Notes: a model not told the origin generated them from the sequence alone. Shown: positions 29,803-38,994, numbered from the stretch's first letter. The stretch: 57,500 bases of DNA from Sutcliffiella cohnii (GCF_002250055.1 NZ_CP018866.1:4632501-4690000); one strand, 5' to 3'. Numbers and translations are program-made.

Positions 29803-30339
29803 ATGAAAGCAACTGGTATTGTACGTCGTATTGATGACCTCGGGAGGGTCGTTATACCGAAAGAAATTAGAAGAACGTTACGTATTCGTGAAGGAGATCC
29901 TTTGGAAATCTTCGTAGATCGAGATGGGGAGGTTATTCTAAAGAAATATTCTCCTATTAGTGAACTTAGTGATTTTGCGAAAGAATATGCAGAAGCCTTG
30001 TATGATAGTTTAGGGCAACCGGTTTTAATTTGTGACAGAGACACGTTTATCGCGGTTGCTGGTGGATCAAAGAAAGAATACTTAAACAAAAGTGTAAGTG
30101 ACGTAATTGAACGTGCTATGGAAGAAAGAGGATCTGTACTAGTAACGGACGAGCAACAAGTTGCAATTGTTGACGGTAATACAGAAACACTTACGTCTTA
30201 TACTATCGGAGCAATTGTAGCGAATGGTGATCCCATCGGTGCAGTCGTCATTCTTTCTAAAGACAAGGCACTTGGAGAAGTAGAACAAAAAGCAGTAGAA
30301 ACAGCGGCTGGGTTTTTAGCGCGTCAAATGGAGCAATAA
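29803..30339 (+). CDS. spoVT: Stage V sporulation regulator SpoVT
   Basis: SpoVT (178 residues) is a forespore transcription factor that tunes SigG genes. The AbrB-like swapped-hairpin domain (about 1-52, GIVRRIDDLGRVVIPKEIRR) is followed by a GAF domain (about 60-178, VLICDRDTFIAVAGG). I chose ATG 29803 with GAAGGAGG upstream; the frame start at 29740 adds 21 unrelated residues. Its DNA-binding domain is a paralogue of AbrB, encoded 20 kb away in the same window. Confidence 0.97.
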   Translation: MKATGIVRRIDDLGRVVIPKEIRRTLRIREGDPLEIFVDRDGEVILKKYSPISELSDFAKEYAEALYDSLGQPVLICDRDTFIAVAGGSKKEYLNKSVSDVIERAMEERGSVLVTDEQQVAIVDGNTETLTSYTIGAIVANGDPIGAVVILSKDKALGEVEQKAVETAAGFLARQMEQ

Positions 30340-30356
30340 GAACAAGAACCGCAATC

Positions 30357-30390
30357 AAAAAAGCAGTAGGGGAAACCCTATTGCTTTTTC
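30357..30390 (+). terminator. spoVT terminator
   Basis: AAAAGCAGTAGGG, loop GAAA, CCCTATTGCTTTT, then TCTTTT. One stem pair is G-T. Confidence 0.85.
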
Positions 30391-30397
30391 TTTTGAA

Positions 30398-30446
30398 AAG
30401 CATCGTGAAACTGCAGAAGCGGACTAACTAAAACATTAAAAATGAC
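30398..30446 (+). repeat. Degenerate partial copy of the palindromic repeat
   Basis: AAAGCATCGTGAAACTGCAG then AAGCGGACTAACTAAAAC closely resembles the right end of the element at 24610-24744 (AAAGCAAGTGTCTGCAG, then CGGGCTAACTTAAAAC). Only the right-hand end remains. Confidence 0.5.
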
Positions 30447-30566
30447 CTAATAGTTGATGTTCCTCTTATTTACGTGGGAATCGCGTCCCTCCCACCGCTA
30501 CCCAAATGTAAACAGCTGGTGATATAATGGAGAAACTGGAATTAGAGAAAATTAGGCGGTATACAA

Positions 30567-32144
30567 ATGAATAACAGTAAAAACGTAACAGGGCATGTAC
30601 TAAAAGGTGCAGCTATATTATCCATTGCTGGAATCATAACAAAAATATTAAGTGCAGCGTATAGAATACCTTTTCAAAATATAGTAGGTGACGTAGGCTT
30701 TTTTATCTATCAACAAGTGTACCCTATTTACGGGATTGCACTTATTTTGTCTACATATGGCTTTCCTGTCGTTATTTCAAAATTAATTGCAGAATTCCCA
30801 GAAGAAGAACAACTTGAAGCAACAAGGAAAATTGGGAAAATATCATTTATATTTTTGAGCATAGTTGGTACGTTATTTTTTATCTTTTTATTTTTTAATG
30901 CCCAGTTAATAGCGAATGTTATGGGGGATGAGCAGCTAACAGGGTTAATTCAACTTTCTGCTTTTTCATTTTTGTCCCTATCAACTCTTTCTGTCATGAG
31001 AGGGGTGTTTCAAGGGCGAAATGAAATGGTACCAACAGCAGTTTCACAAATTGTGGAACAAACATTTCGAGTAGGACTAATTATTTTCTTCTCCATTTAT
31101 TTAGTATATAACGAATATAATTTGTATTACGTTGGTAAAGGAGCTATATTAGCATCAGTCATTGGTGGAATGGCAGCTATCATTGTTTTACTTGTATTTT
31201 TAGTGAAGTCCAAGCAGCTTACTAACAGGACAAGTGTTAAAAAAACAAATATTTCTAGCTATACGATTATCCAAAAACTATTAACTCAAGGTATTACTAT
31301 TTGTATAAGTAGTTTACTACTAATTTTAATTAACATGGTCGATGCTTTTACTGTTTATAGAAATATGGTGGAAGTGGGGATAGATGAAACTGTCGCCAAG
31401 GGGTTAAAAGGTATCTATGACCGTGGACAACCTTTTATTCAATTGGGTACTGTTGTGGCAACGGCCTTTTCTTTATCGCTAGTCCCCGCTATAACGATGG
31501 CGATAGTGCGAAAAGAACAGAAAGAAATAGAAGATAAAATAAATTTATCTCTAAGAGTAAGTATCGTCATTGGGTTAGGCGCATCATTTGGTTTAGCACT
31601 ATTAATGAAACCAATTAATACAATGTTATTTATGAATGACCATCAGTCTAGCGTATTAATGATTCTTTCTTTTTCGATTCTTTTCAGTAGTATTGCATTA
31701 ACGGGTGCAGCCATTTTGCAAGGGTTGGGCTTTCCTTATACGCCTGCTTTTATTGTAGCGATAGGTGTAGGATCTAAATATATATCTAACATCCTATTAT
31801 TACCGAAATACGATATATTAGGTGCAGCTATTGCGACGGTTCTGTCATTATTTATCGTTGCAAGTATTATGTTAGTAATAATTTATAATAAAACGAGGAG
31901 ACCAGTGCTCAATAGCAGTTTTATTTGGACTTTAGGGAAAGCTACTGTCTTCATGAGTGTAAGTTTATTACTTTATTTGCAACTACCTTTGAATTTAGAT
32001 AATAGAGAAATTGTAAGGTCTTTTTTAGGAGTAATAATTGGTGGAGCGATATTTTTATATACAATAATAAGGGGACATTATTTTTCAAAGGAGGAACTAT
32101 TATTACTTCCTCTTGGTAAAAGAATAGCTAGACTTTTAAATTAA
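30567..32144 (+). CDS. yabM: MOP-superfamily polysaccharide/lipid flippase (YabM, SpoVB-like)
   Basis: This 525-residue integral membrane protein has about 14 hydrophobic segments and belongs to the MATE/MOP exporters of the SpoVB/MurJ kind. Typical segments are GAAILSIAGIITKILSAAYR (about 12-31) near the start and the mid-protein IYDRGQPFIQLGTVVATAFS. Family members flip lipid-linked cell-wall or polysaccharide precursors; the substrate of YabM is not established. It is followed 16 bases later by yabN. The ribosome binding site is weak. Confidence 0.88.
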   Translation: MNNSKNVTGHVLKGAAILSIAGIITKILSAAYRIPFQNIVGDVGFFIYQQVYPIYGIALILSTYGFPVVISKLIAEFPEEEQLEATRKIGKISFIFLSIVGTLFFIFLFFNAQLIANVMGDEQLTGLIQLSAFSFLSLSTLSVMRGVFQGRNEMVPTAVSQIVEQTFRVGLIIFFSIYLVYNEYNLYYVGKGAILASVIGGMAAIIVLLVFLVKSKQLTNRTSVKKTNISSYTIIQKLLTQGITICISSLLLILINMVDAFTVYRNMVEVGIDETVAKGLKGIYDRGQPFIQLGTVVATAFSLSLVPAITMAIVRKEQKEIEDKINLSLRVSIVIGLGASFGLALLMKPINTMLFMNDHQSSVLMILSFSILFSSIALTGAAILQGLGFPYTPAFIVAIGVGSKYISNILLLPKYDILGAAIATVLSLFIVASIMLVIIYNKTRRPVLNSSFIWTLGKATVFMSVSLLLYLQLPLNLDNREIVRSFLGVIIGGAIFLYTIIRGHYFSKEELLLLPLGKRIARLLN

Positions 32145-32160
32145 CTAGGATGGTGAAAGT

Positions 32161-33627
32161 ATGAAACGAATCAACATAGTAGGTTTAGGTGCTGGAGATC
32201 TAAATCAACTTCCTTTAGGTATATATAAACATTTAAAAAACAGTCAATCATTGTATTTACGTACAAGTGAACATCCTGTAGTAAAAGAGCTAGAGCAGGA
32301 AGGTCTTTCGTTTGAATCGTTTGATTACTTGTATGAAGAGCACGAACAGTTTGAACAGGTCTATGAAGCAATTGTGCAAGTTTTATTACAAAAAAGTAGT
32401 GAAAACGATGAAATTACATATGCTGTTCCAGGGCACCCACTAGTTGCCGAAAGAACGGTACAACTACTTTTGGAAGAAGAAAAGCGAGGAAATATTGCTG
32501 TGGAAATAATAGGTGGACAGAGTTTTCTCGACCCGATGTTCTCCGCAATTGGTTTAGACCCTATTGATGGGTTTCAATTGTTGGATGCGACAAGTTTAAA
32601 TAGAGATGATATTCAACTATCTTCTGCGCTCATTATTGGCCAAGTGTATGATGCTTATGTAGCTTCAGAAGTAAAGCTAACGTTGATGGAACTGCTACCA
32701 GATGATTATACAGTTTATTTAGTAACAGGAGCGGGTACAAGTGAAGAGAAGATAGTTGAAGTTCCTTTATATGAATTAGATAGGGTAACAACATTAAATA
32801 ATTTAACGAGTGTATACGTACCAAAAGTTGAAGACCGCGCACTACTTAATCATCAGTTTGCTTCTTTCCGGGCAACTATCGCTACTTTAAGAGGGCCAAA
32901 TGGCTGTCCTTGGGATAAAGAACAAACGCATGAATCGCTAAAGAAATATTTGATAGAGGAAGCATATGAGCTTATTGATGCGATTAATGGTGATGATATA
33001 GAAGGTATAATAGAAGAGTTAGGTGACGTTCTGCTTCAAGTAATGTTACATTCCCAAATTGGTGAAGATGATGGGTATTTTTCTATTGATGATGTCATAC
33101 AAACAATAAATGAAAAGATGATTAGAAGACATCCGCATGTTTTTGCTAAAGTGGAGATAGAAACTGCAGATGATGTTGTGACAAACTGGGAAGCGATAAA
33201 AAAGGAAGAGAAAAAAGAGAGGCAGCAAAGTAACCTACTTGATACTGTGTCTAAAAGTTTACCAGCCTTATCAAAAGCGTTTCATTACCAAAAGAAAGCA
33301 GCGAAAGTTGGGTTTGACTGGGGAGAGACGGATCCGATTTGGGACAAAATTTATGAAGAATTAAAAGAACTACAAGAAGAGTGGAAAAAAGGTCACCATG
33401 ATCTAAAGGTGAAAGAAGAGTTTGGCGACCTACTATTTGCACTCATTAACATAGGGCGTTATTACAAAATAGATCCAGAAGACGCATTAACTGTTACGAA
33501 TCATAAATTTTATAATCGTTTTAGTTACATAGAGGGTCGAGTAAAAGAATTAAAAAAAGATTGGGACGAATTTTCATTAGAACAGCTAGATGCATTTTGG
33601 AATGAAGCAAAAAAATTAGAAAAGTAA
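32161..33627 (+). CDS. yabN: YabN: tetrapyrrole methylase-like plus MazG pyrophosphohydrolase
   Basis: This 488-residue protein is a natural fusion. The N-terminal half (about 1-220) is a tetrapyrrole (corrin/porphyrin) methylase-like domain, INIVGLGAGDLNQLPLG at about 4-20. The C-terminal half is MazG, NTP pyrophosphatase, with GCPWDKEQTHESLKKYLIEE starting near 248, EEAYELIDAI and EELGDVLLQ as the acidic metal sites, and a second EEFGDLLFALINIGR repeat near 419. MazG cleans up non-canonical NTPs; the role of the methylase-like half is unknown. Confidence 0.94.
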   Translation: MKRINIVGLGAGDLNQLPLGIYKHLKNSQSLYLRTSEHPVVKELEQEGLSFESFDYLYEEHEQFEQVYEAIVQVLLQKSSENDEITYAVPGHPLVAERTVQLLLEEEKRGNIAVEIIGGQSFLDPMFSAIGLDPIDGFQLLDATSLNRDDIQLSSALIIGQVYDAYVASEVKLTLMELLPDDYTVYLVTGAGTSEEKIVEVPLYELDRVTTLNNLTSVYVPKVEDRALLNHQFASFRATIATLRGPNGCPWDKEQTHESLKKYLIEEAYELIDAINGDDIEGIIEELGDVLLQVMLHSQIGEDDGYFSIDDVIQTINEKMIRRHPHVFAKVEIETADDVVTNWEAIKKEEKKERQQSNLLDTVSKSLPALSKAFHYQKKAAKVGFDWGETDPIWDKIYEELKELQEEWKKGHHDLKVKEEFGDLLFALINIGRYYKIDPEDALTVTNHKFYNRFSYIEGRVKELKKDWDEFSLEQLDAFWNEAKKLEK

Positions 33628-33641
33628 AAGGGGTATGTGAG

Positions 33642-33911
33642 ATGAGATTAGATAAATATTTAAAAGTATCAAGAATTATAAAACGTCGTACATTAGCTAA
33701 GGAAGTAGCTGAAAAAGGTAGAATATCGATTAATGGTGTTCAAGCAAAAGCTAGTAGTAACGTAAAAGCTGGCGATGAACTGACATTACATTTTGGTCAA
33801 AAAATTGTAACTGCTAAAGTTAACCATATTCAAGAAAATGCAAAGAAAGAAGAAGCGTCTTTAATGTATACGATTATAAAAGAAGAAAGAATAGAACAAG
33901 AAGAAGTTTAG
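33642..33911 (+). CDS. rqcP: RqcP, S4-domain ribosome quality-control factor
   Basis: RqcP (YabO/HslR, 89 residues) works with RqcH on stalled 50S subunits, stabilising the P-site tRNA while alanine tails are added to the nascent chain. The S4 RNA-binding domain fills residues 1-60 (MRLDKYLKVSRIIKRRTLAKEVA..., GRISINGVQAK). ATG follows GGGGTATG-type spacing with AAAGGGG upstream. rqcH itself is not in the window. Confidence 0.94.
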   Translation: MRLDKYLKVSRIIKRRTLAKEVAEKGRISINGVQAKASSNVKAGDELTLHFGQKIVTAKVNHIQENAKKEEASLMYTIIKEERIEQEEV

Positions 33912-33980
33912 AGCTTGTTCTAAAAAAGATTCTCTCTCATATATATGTACTATTAATAGTCTTAATAGTGAGGGATGAAT

Positions 33981-34286
33981 ATGAACCAATATTATGAACA
34001 GAATCAACCATCAAAAAGTAATATTCAAGATCAAGACATTGTTATGCGAGGCAGAAGGTTATTAGATATTACAGGAGTAAAGCAGGTTGAAAGCTTTGAC
34101 AATGAAGAATTTTTATTAGAAACGGTAATGGGTTTCCTGGCGGTTAGAGGTCAAAACTTACAAATGAAAAACCTTGATGTAGACAAAGGAGTAGTGTCTA
34201 TAAAAGGTAAAATTATGGAAATAATTTATTTAGACGACCAGCATGCAGACAAAACTAAAGGCTTCTTTAGTAAGTTGTTCAAATGA
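33981..34286 (+). CDS. yabP: Sporulation protein YabP
   Basis: YabP (101 residues from this start) belongs to the YabP/YqfC family required for sporulation at about the engulfment or cortex stage in B. subtilis. GRRLLDITGVKQVESFDNEEFLLETVMG (GVxxVESFD core near 33-41) and LDVDKGVVSIKGKI are family segments. Start is ATG 33981 or 33975; GAGGGAT favours the later one. It overlaps yabQ by 4 bases. The two are SigE-controlled in B. subtilis; I could not read a convincing SigE promoter here. Confidence 0.92.
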   Translation: MNQYYEQNQPSKSNIQDQDIVMRGRRLLDITGVKQVESFDNEEFLLETVMGFLAVRGQNLQMKNLDVDKGVVSIKGKIMEIIYLDDQHADKTKGFFSKLFK

Positions 34287-34921
34287 GTTTAACTATACAA
34301 TTTTATACAATGGCCGCAATGATAGGTGTTGGAAGCTGGTTAGGTGCGGCGATTGATACGTACGGACGGTTTTTACAAAGAGAAAAAAGAGCTAAATGGT
34401 TCATCTTCATTAATGATGTGCTCTTTTGGCTCTTACAAGGTTTAATTACCTTTTACGTCTTGCTGCTGGTCAATGAAGGAGAACTACGTTTTTATATATT
34501 AATTGCCCTACTATGTGGCTATGCTGCATATCAAGCACTATTGCGGAATATTTTTTTAAGGTTACTTGAAACACTTATTCAATGGACCATTAACTTGTAC
34601 CTTGTTTTAGAAAAGATCTTCCGATTGATCATTGTTCGACCGATTCAAGCAGTCGTACAAGCTATCATTGTGCTTATAATAGCTATTGGTAAAGGATTAT
34701 ATAATATTGGGAAAATGCTAGTAATCTTACTATGGAAAGTTACGTTAGTGTTATTATGGCCTTTAAAAGCAGTTGGATTAATTCTGTGGAAATTGACTCC
34801 TAATTTTGTCAAAAAGTATTTGGAAATTTTTATTCGCAAATTAGCAGGATTTTATGAGATAATAAAGAATACAACAGTGAAGGTTATAAAATATTTGAAA
34901 AATTTCCGAAAGGTGCGCTAA
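34283..34921 (+). CDS. yabQ: Spore cortex biosynthesis membrane protein YabQ
   Basis: YabQ (212 residues) is a mother-cell membrane protein needed for cortex formation. About four to five hydrophobic segments are visible: residues 1-22, 42-62, 68-86 and a long hydrophobic stretch from 110 to 170. The C-terminal 40 residues are basic. It overlaps yabP by 4 bases (ATGA), so translation is coupled. The molecular function is unknown. Confidence 0.92.
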   Translation: MSLTIQFYTMAAMIGVGSWLGAAIDTYGRFLQREKRAKWFIFINDVLFWLLQGLITFYVLLLVNEGELRFYILIALLCGYAAYQALLRNIFLRLLETLIQWTINLYLVLEKIFRLIIVRPIQAVVQAIIVLIIAIGKGLYNIGKMLVILLWKVTLVLLWPLKAVGLILWKLTPNFVKKYLEIFIRKLAGFYEIIKNTTVKVIKYLKNFRKVR

Positions 34922-34934
34922 AGGAGGAAGACGT

Positions 34935-35330
34935 ATGAGCACTGCTAATAATGATAAGGTAAGTCAAATTCGTTCACAATACTATCAACAGCTAGAAGAA
35001 GAACAGCAAAAGAAAATAAAAAAAAGACGCGGTCTATATATGCGACTAGCAGTGTTTTTTACTTTCACCTTAATAGTAGCGGGCTTTATCGGAAAGGCTT
35101 TTTATAATCAGCATGTCGTACTAAACGATAAGTTAGAGCAGAAAGAAGTATTGGAACAAAAGTTAAGTCAGCTACAAAAAGAACAACAACATTTAGAAGA
35201 TGAGATTGTAAAATTAAATGATGATGAGTATATATTAAAGATCGCAAGGCGAGATTATTTTATGTCAGAAAAGGGAGAAATTATCTTTAATATCCCTAAA
35301 CAAAAGGATAGAGATACCTCGTCATATTGA
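34935..35330 (+). CDS. divIC: Cell division protein DivIC
   Basis: DivIC (131 residues, FtsB-like) is a bitopic division protein that forms a complex with DivIB and FtsL to activate septal peptidoglycan synthesis. A basic cytoplasmic N-terminus (KKIKKRRG) leads into one membrane span (about 37-57), then an extracytoplasmic coiled coil (about 65-100, rich in EQKEVLEQKLSQLQKEQ heptads) and the conserved DDEYILKIARRDYFMSEKGEI tail. ATG follows AAGGAGGAAG. Confidence 0.95.
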   Translation: MSTANNDKVSQIRSQYYQQLEEEQQKKIKKRRGLYMRLAVFFTFTLIVAGFIGKAFYNQHVVLNDKLEQKEVLEQKLSQLQKEQQHLEDEIVKLNDDEYILKIARRDYFMSEKGEIIFNIPKQKDRDTSSY

Positions 35331-35408
35331 CACCTTAATTTTGCTCTAGTTATAATAGAGGTAAAGTGAATTATTTTTTTAAAGATTTTAAGGAGGAACA
35401 TTTTTTTT

Positions 35409-35828
35409 ATGTCAATCGAAGTAGGCAGCAAATTACAAGGGAAAGTAACAGGTATAACAAATTTTGGTGCGTTTGTGGAGCTGCCAGGTAATATAACTGG
35501 TTTAGTTCACATTAGTGAAGTAGCGGATAACTATGTAAAAGACATTAATGAGCATTTGAAAGTCGGCGATGAAGTTCAAGTGAAAGTTATTAATGTTGAA
35601 AAAGATGGAAAGATTGGTCTTTCTATTAAAAAGGCTAGTGAAACTTACCGTGAACCACAACAACGTTCCAACCAGCAACGCCCGAAAAAGCAGCGTGACG
35701 ATTTCCGTCCGAAGGAGAACTTCGAACAAAAAATGGCTCGCTTCTTAAAAGATAGTGAAGACCGTTTAGCTTCTTTAAAGCGTAATACCGAATCAAAACG
35801 CGGAGGTCGTGGAGCAAGAAGAGGATAA
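35409..35828 (+). CDS. yabR: S1-domain RNA-binding protein YabR
   Basis: This 139-residue protein has one S1 OB-fold at about 1-75 (VGSKLQGKVTGITNFGAFVEL, GLVHISEVAD, KIGLSIKKA) and a basic, disordered tail rich in Arg, Gln and Gly (RSNQQRPKKQR, RGGRGARRG). It is the GSP13/YabR type of general S1 protein; B. subtilis YabR is linked to ribosome or RNA binding without a defined role. ATG follows TAAGGAGGA. Confidence 0.92.
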   Translation: MSIEVGSKLQGKVTGITNFGAFVELPGNITGLVHISEVADNYVKDINEHLKVGDEVQVKVINVEKDGKIGLSIKKASETYREPQQRSNQQRPKKQRDDFRPKENFEQKMARFLKDSEDRLASLKRNTESKRGGRGARRG

Positions 35829-35877
35829 TTTGCTGCTGAAATCCACATATATAGAAGAAATAATAAGATACAAGTTA

Positions 35878-35906
35878 AACCACATTCGTATAGAGTGTGG
35901 TTTTTT
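35878..35906 (+). terminator. yabR terminator
   Basis: AACCACATT, loop CGTATA, GAGTGTGGTT, then T6. Confidence 0.85.
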
Positions 35907-35980
35907 ATATTTCATAATTTTATAATAACTAAATGTGAAATGAAAACGATCAGCCTTAAAGTGTTAGTTCTGGCAAATAG

Positions 35981-36010
35981 AAAAAGACATTCTCTCTTGA
36001 GAATGTCTTT
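35981..36010 (-). terminator. Terminator of the tRNA operon
   Basis: A perfect 12-bp stem AAAGACATTCTC / GAGAATGTCTTT with a 4-base loop and a T-run on the minus strand, just after tRNA-Glu. Confidence 0.9.
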
Positions 36011-36015
36011 AAGTA

Positions 36016-36087
36016 TGACCCGTACGGGATTCGAACCCGTGTTACCGCCGTGAAAGGGCGGTGTCTTAACCGCTTGACCAACGGGCC
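36016..36087 (-). tRNA. trnE: tRNA-Glu (anticodon UUC)
   Basis: Minus-strand cloverleaf of 72 nt starting GGCCCGTTGGTC. The anticodon stem CCGCC/GGCGG carries loop CTTTCAC with anticodon TTC. GGTTCGAATCC is the T-arm. CCA is not encoded. It is the second tRNA of a Met-Glu pair. Confidence 0.96.
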
Positions 36088-36095
36088 TAAAATTA

Positions 36096-36172
36096 TGGTA
36101 GCGGCGGAGGGAGTCGAACCCACGACCTCACGGGTATGAACCGTACGCTCTAGCCAGCTGAGCTACACCGCC
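36096..36172 (-). tRNA. trnM: tRNA-Met (anticodon CAU, elongator)
   Basis: Minus-strand cloverleaf starting GGCGGTGTAGCTCAGC, anticodon CAT in loop TTCATAC, T-arm GGGTTCGACTCCC, and an encoded CCA (36096-36098). The first acceptor pair is G1-U72, a wobble pair, not the C1-A72 mismatch of initiator tRNA, so this is an elongator tRNA. Confidence 0.94.
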
Positions 36173-36205
36173 ATAATTCAAAAACTTTTTTAAAGCACAA
36201 GGAAT

Positions 36206-36234
36206 ATAGTACTAGCATATTGCATATATGTCAA
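36206..36234 (-). promoter_or_regulatory. SigA promoter of tRNA-Met/Glu
   Basis: On the minus strand, TTGACA, 17 bases, TACTAT, about 34 bases before tRNA-Met. Confidence 0.8.
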
Positions 36235-36363
36235 TATAAAAAGTTAATGAAAGAAAATTTAAACATTTTCTCCCCTTTTCTGTTGCCATTTTACAAAATA
36301 TGAAGCGAAAAGATGACAAACAGAAAAGGATTGTGACATCTTTTCTGCCATTAACATGAAATA

Positions 36364-36429
36364 AGTCGAACATTTCTTCTTTTTACTGTAGTTACTTTGA
36401 CAAATCTTTCTCTTCTGTCCTTATATAAT
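36364..36429 (+). promoter_or_regulatory. Spo0A-activated promoter of spoIIE
   Basis: TTGACA (36397-36402) and TATAAT (36424-36429) are separated by 21 bases, too far for ordinary SigA use. Spo0A-dependent spoII promoters share this wide spacing. An AGTCGAA 0A-like box lies at 36364-36370, upstream of the -35. Confidence 0.85.
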
Positions 36430-36464
36430 GTTCACAACAATGAAAAACGGGAGAGGATTTTTTT

Positions 36465-38942
36465 ATGGAAAGAAATATGGCACAGGCAATATCGGAAGTT
36501 CCAATGGAAAAAATTCAAAAAGGTTATTTACTACCGTTTAAAAAAATGAAGCAGTATGTAATGACTGTACTGTTTCGCCAAGGATTTCTTTTAGTTTTTA
36601 TCGGCTTTCTGTTGGGACGAGCTCTAATATTAGGTGAAATTACACCATTTGCATTACCGTTCTTTGCGGCAGTCTATTTAATGAGACCGAAAAGAGCAGG
36701 TTTAACGTTAATTGCGTTAGTTTTAGGAGCTATTACGATCTCTGGATTTACGGCCTTGCATATAGGTGGTGGTATTTTATTATTAGCGTTGTTAATGAAA
36801 TGGACAAGGTCTTTAAAATACGAAACGCTAAAACTATTACCATTTCTCGTATTTACAGCTGCTTTTCTATCAAAGGCTGCTTTACATTACATGACTTCCG
36901 AAATTGTCATGTATGACTGGATGATGATTGGTGTAGAGGCAGGACTAGGCTTTATATTGACGCTCATATTTTTACAAAGTATTCCGTTATTAACGATGAA
37001 AAAGAAAAAACAAACGTTTCGTACGGAAGAAATAATTTCACTTATTATTCTTCTAGCCTCTGTTCTTACTGGTACAATCGGTTGGTCCCTTTATGAAATG
37101 GAAGTAGTACACGTATTATCTAGATACTTAGTGTTATTATTCGCATTCGTTGCAGGGGCAACAGTTGGGTCTACAGTAGGAGTAGTAACTGGGTTAATTT
37201 TAAGTTTAGCTACTGTTAGTAGTTTGTATCAAATGAGTTTGTTAGCGTTCGCCGGGCTATTAGGTGGATTATTAAAAGAAGGGAATAAAGTAGGTGTTTC
37301 TGTAGGGTTACTATTAGGGACATTGTTAATCGGTATATACGGAGAGGGATTCCAAACATTACTACCATCTTTATTGGAATCATTAATAGCTGTTACCATC
37401 TTTTTATTTACACCAAAAAAAGCTATTTCATCTATTGCAAAACATATACCAGGAACAGCAGAATATGCTGCTGAACAGCAGTTGTATATGCGGAAAGTAA
37501 GAGATGTAACAGCGAACCGAGTAGATCAATTTTCACAAGTGTTTCAAGCGCTATCCAATAGCTTTTCAAAAATTCCATTTCAACACGACCAAGAAGATTA
37601 TAGTAAAGATATCTTTTTAAGTAATGTTACGGAAAAAACATGTCAGTCGTGTTTTAAAAAGGAGCAATGTTGGGCGCAAAAATTTCAACAAACATATGAA
37701 TTAATGAATGATATGATGGACGAAATGAATAACGGAACATATACCTCGAATATTAAACTTCAAAAACAATTTGAACGGCATTGTTCTAAAGCAGACAAAG
37801 TAAAAACGGCAATGTCACAAGAGTTATTACATTATCAGGCAAGTAATAGTTTAAAAAAACAATTGAAGGAAAGTAGGAGATTGGTAGCGGATCAATTATT
37901 AGGTGTTTCACAGGTAATGGAAGACTTTGCAAAAGAAATTCAAAGGGAACGTGAAAATCATTATGCACAAGAAGATCAAATTTTAGAGGCAATGCAAGCT
38001 TTTGGAGTCGAAATTGAACATGTAGAGATATATTGTTTAGAACAAGGGAATGTAGATATAGAAATGACAATTCCGTTCTGTAATGGCCATGGTGAGTGTG
38101 AAAAATTAATTGCTCCGATGCTTTCGGACATTTTACAAGAAAATATAGTAGTGAAAAATGAAGATTGCAATGCAGACAATAACGGATATTGTCACGTATC
38201 GTTTAGTTCTGCCAAAACTTATATAGTGAATTCAAGTGCGGCTCATGCAGCGAAAGGTGGGGGGTTAGTTTCAGGTGATTGTTACTCGACGATAGAGCTA
38301 GGGTTAGGGAAATATGCAGTAGCAATTAGTGATGGGATGGGAAATGGAGAGAGAGCACATTTTGAAAGTAACGAAACGATTAAACTACTTCAAAAAATCT
38401 TACAATCAGGAATCGAAGAAAGAGTGGCAATTAAATCGATTAACTCTATTTTATCGTTGCGCACAACAGATGAAATTTTTACAACGTTAGATTTAGCGAT
38501 TATCGATTTGCAAGATGCATCTGCTAAATTTTTGAAGGTCGGTTCAACTCCAAGCTTTATTAAGAGAGGAGATAAAGTTATTAAAATTGAGGCTAGTAAT
38601 CTTCCAATGGGTATCATCCAAGATTTTGATGTGGACGTTGTAAGTGAACAACTGAAAGCAGGAGATCTACTCATCATGATGAGCGATGGAATATTTGAAG
38701 GACCAAAACATGTCGAAAACTACGATTTATGGATGAAGCGGAAAATATCAGAAATCCAAACAGAGGATCCACAAGAAATTGCCGACCTTTTAATGGAGGA
38801 AGTAATCCGTACCCGTTCTGGCCATATTCAAGATGACATGACGGTAGTCGTTTCGAAAGTACAAAGAAATACTCCAAAGTGGGCATCGATTCCTGTCCAT
38901 CAATATATTTCGAAAAAACCAACAATGAAAGCAGCATTATAA
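36465..38942 (+). CDS. spoIIE: Stage II sporulation protein E (serine phosphatase)
   Basis: SpoIIE (825 residues) dephosphorylates SpoIIAA and so releases SigF in the forespore; it also interacts with FtsZ in polar septation. About ten membrane segments fill residues 35-325. A central regulatory region follows (about 330-590). The PPM phosphatase domain begins near 590, with AISDGMGNG at about 620-628 and later DLLIMMSDGIFEGP and HIQDDMTVVV metal sites. ATG follows GGGAGAGG. Confidence 0.97.
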   Translation: MERNMAQAISEVPMEKIQKGYLLPFKKMKQYVMTVLFRQGFLLVFIGFLLGRALILGEITPFALPFFAAVYLMRPKRAGLTLIALVLGAITISGFTALHIGGGILLLALLMKWTRSLKYETLKLLPFLVFTAAFLSKAALHYMTSEIVMYDWMMIGVEAGLGFILTLIFLQSIPLLTMKKKKQTFRTEEIISLIILLASVLTGTIGWSLYEMEVVHVLSRYLVLLFAFVAGATVGSTVGVVTGLILSLATVSSLYQMSLLAFAGLLGGLLKEGNKVGVSVGLLLGTLLIGIYGEGFQTLLPSLLESLIAVTIFLFTPKKAISSIAKHIPGTAEYAAEQQLYMRKVRDVTANRVDQFSQVFQALSNSFSKIPFQHDQEDYSKDIFLSNVTEKTCQSCFKKEQCWAQKFQQTYELMNDMMDEMNNGTYTSNIKLQKQFERHCSKADKVKTAMSQELLHYQASNSLKKQLKESRRLVADQLLGVSQVMEDFAKEIQRERENHYAQEDQILEAMQAFGVEIEHVEIYCLEQGNVDIEMTIPFCNGHGECEKLIAPMLSDILQENIVVKNEDCNADNNGYCHVSFSSAKTYIVNSSAAHAAKGGGLVSGDCYSTIELGLGKYAVAISDGMGNGERAHFESNETIKLLQKILQSGIEERVAIKSINSILSLRTTDEIFTTLDLAIIDLQDASAKFLKVGSTPSFIKRGDKVIKIEASNLPMGIIQDFDVDVVSEQLKAGDLLIMMSDGIFEGPKHVENYDLWMKRKISEIQTEDPQEIADLLMEEVIRTRSGHIQDDMTVVVSKVQRNTPKWASIPVHQYISKKPTMKAAL

Positions 38943-38964
38943 ATTACGAAATCTAGTAAAATAT

Positions 38965-38994
38965 GTATAAAAAACTCCCATCTAGGCGATGATG
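38965..38994 (+). promoter_or_regulatory. Possible SigF promoter of yabS-yabT
   Basis: GTATA, 15 bases, GGCGATGATG. The -35 and spacing are exact; two of the -10 positions deviate. YabT is expressed in the forespore under SigF in B. subtilis. Confidence 0.5.
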
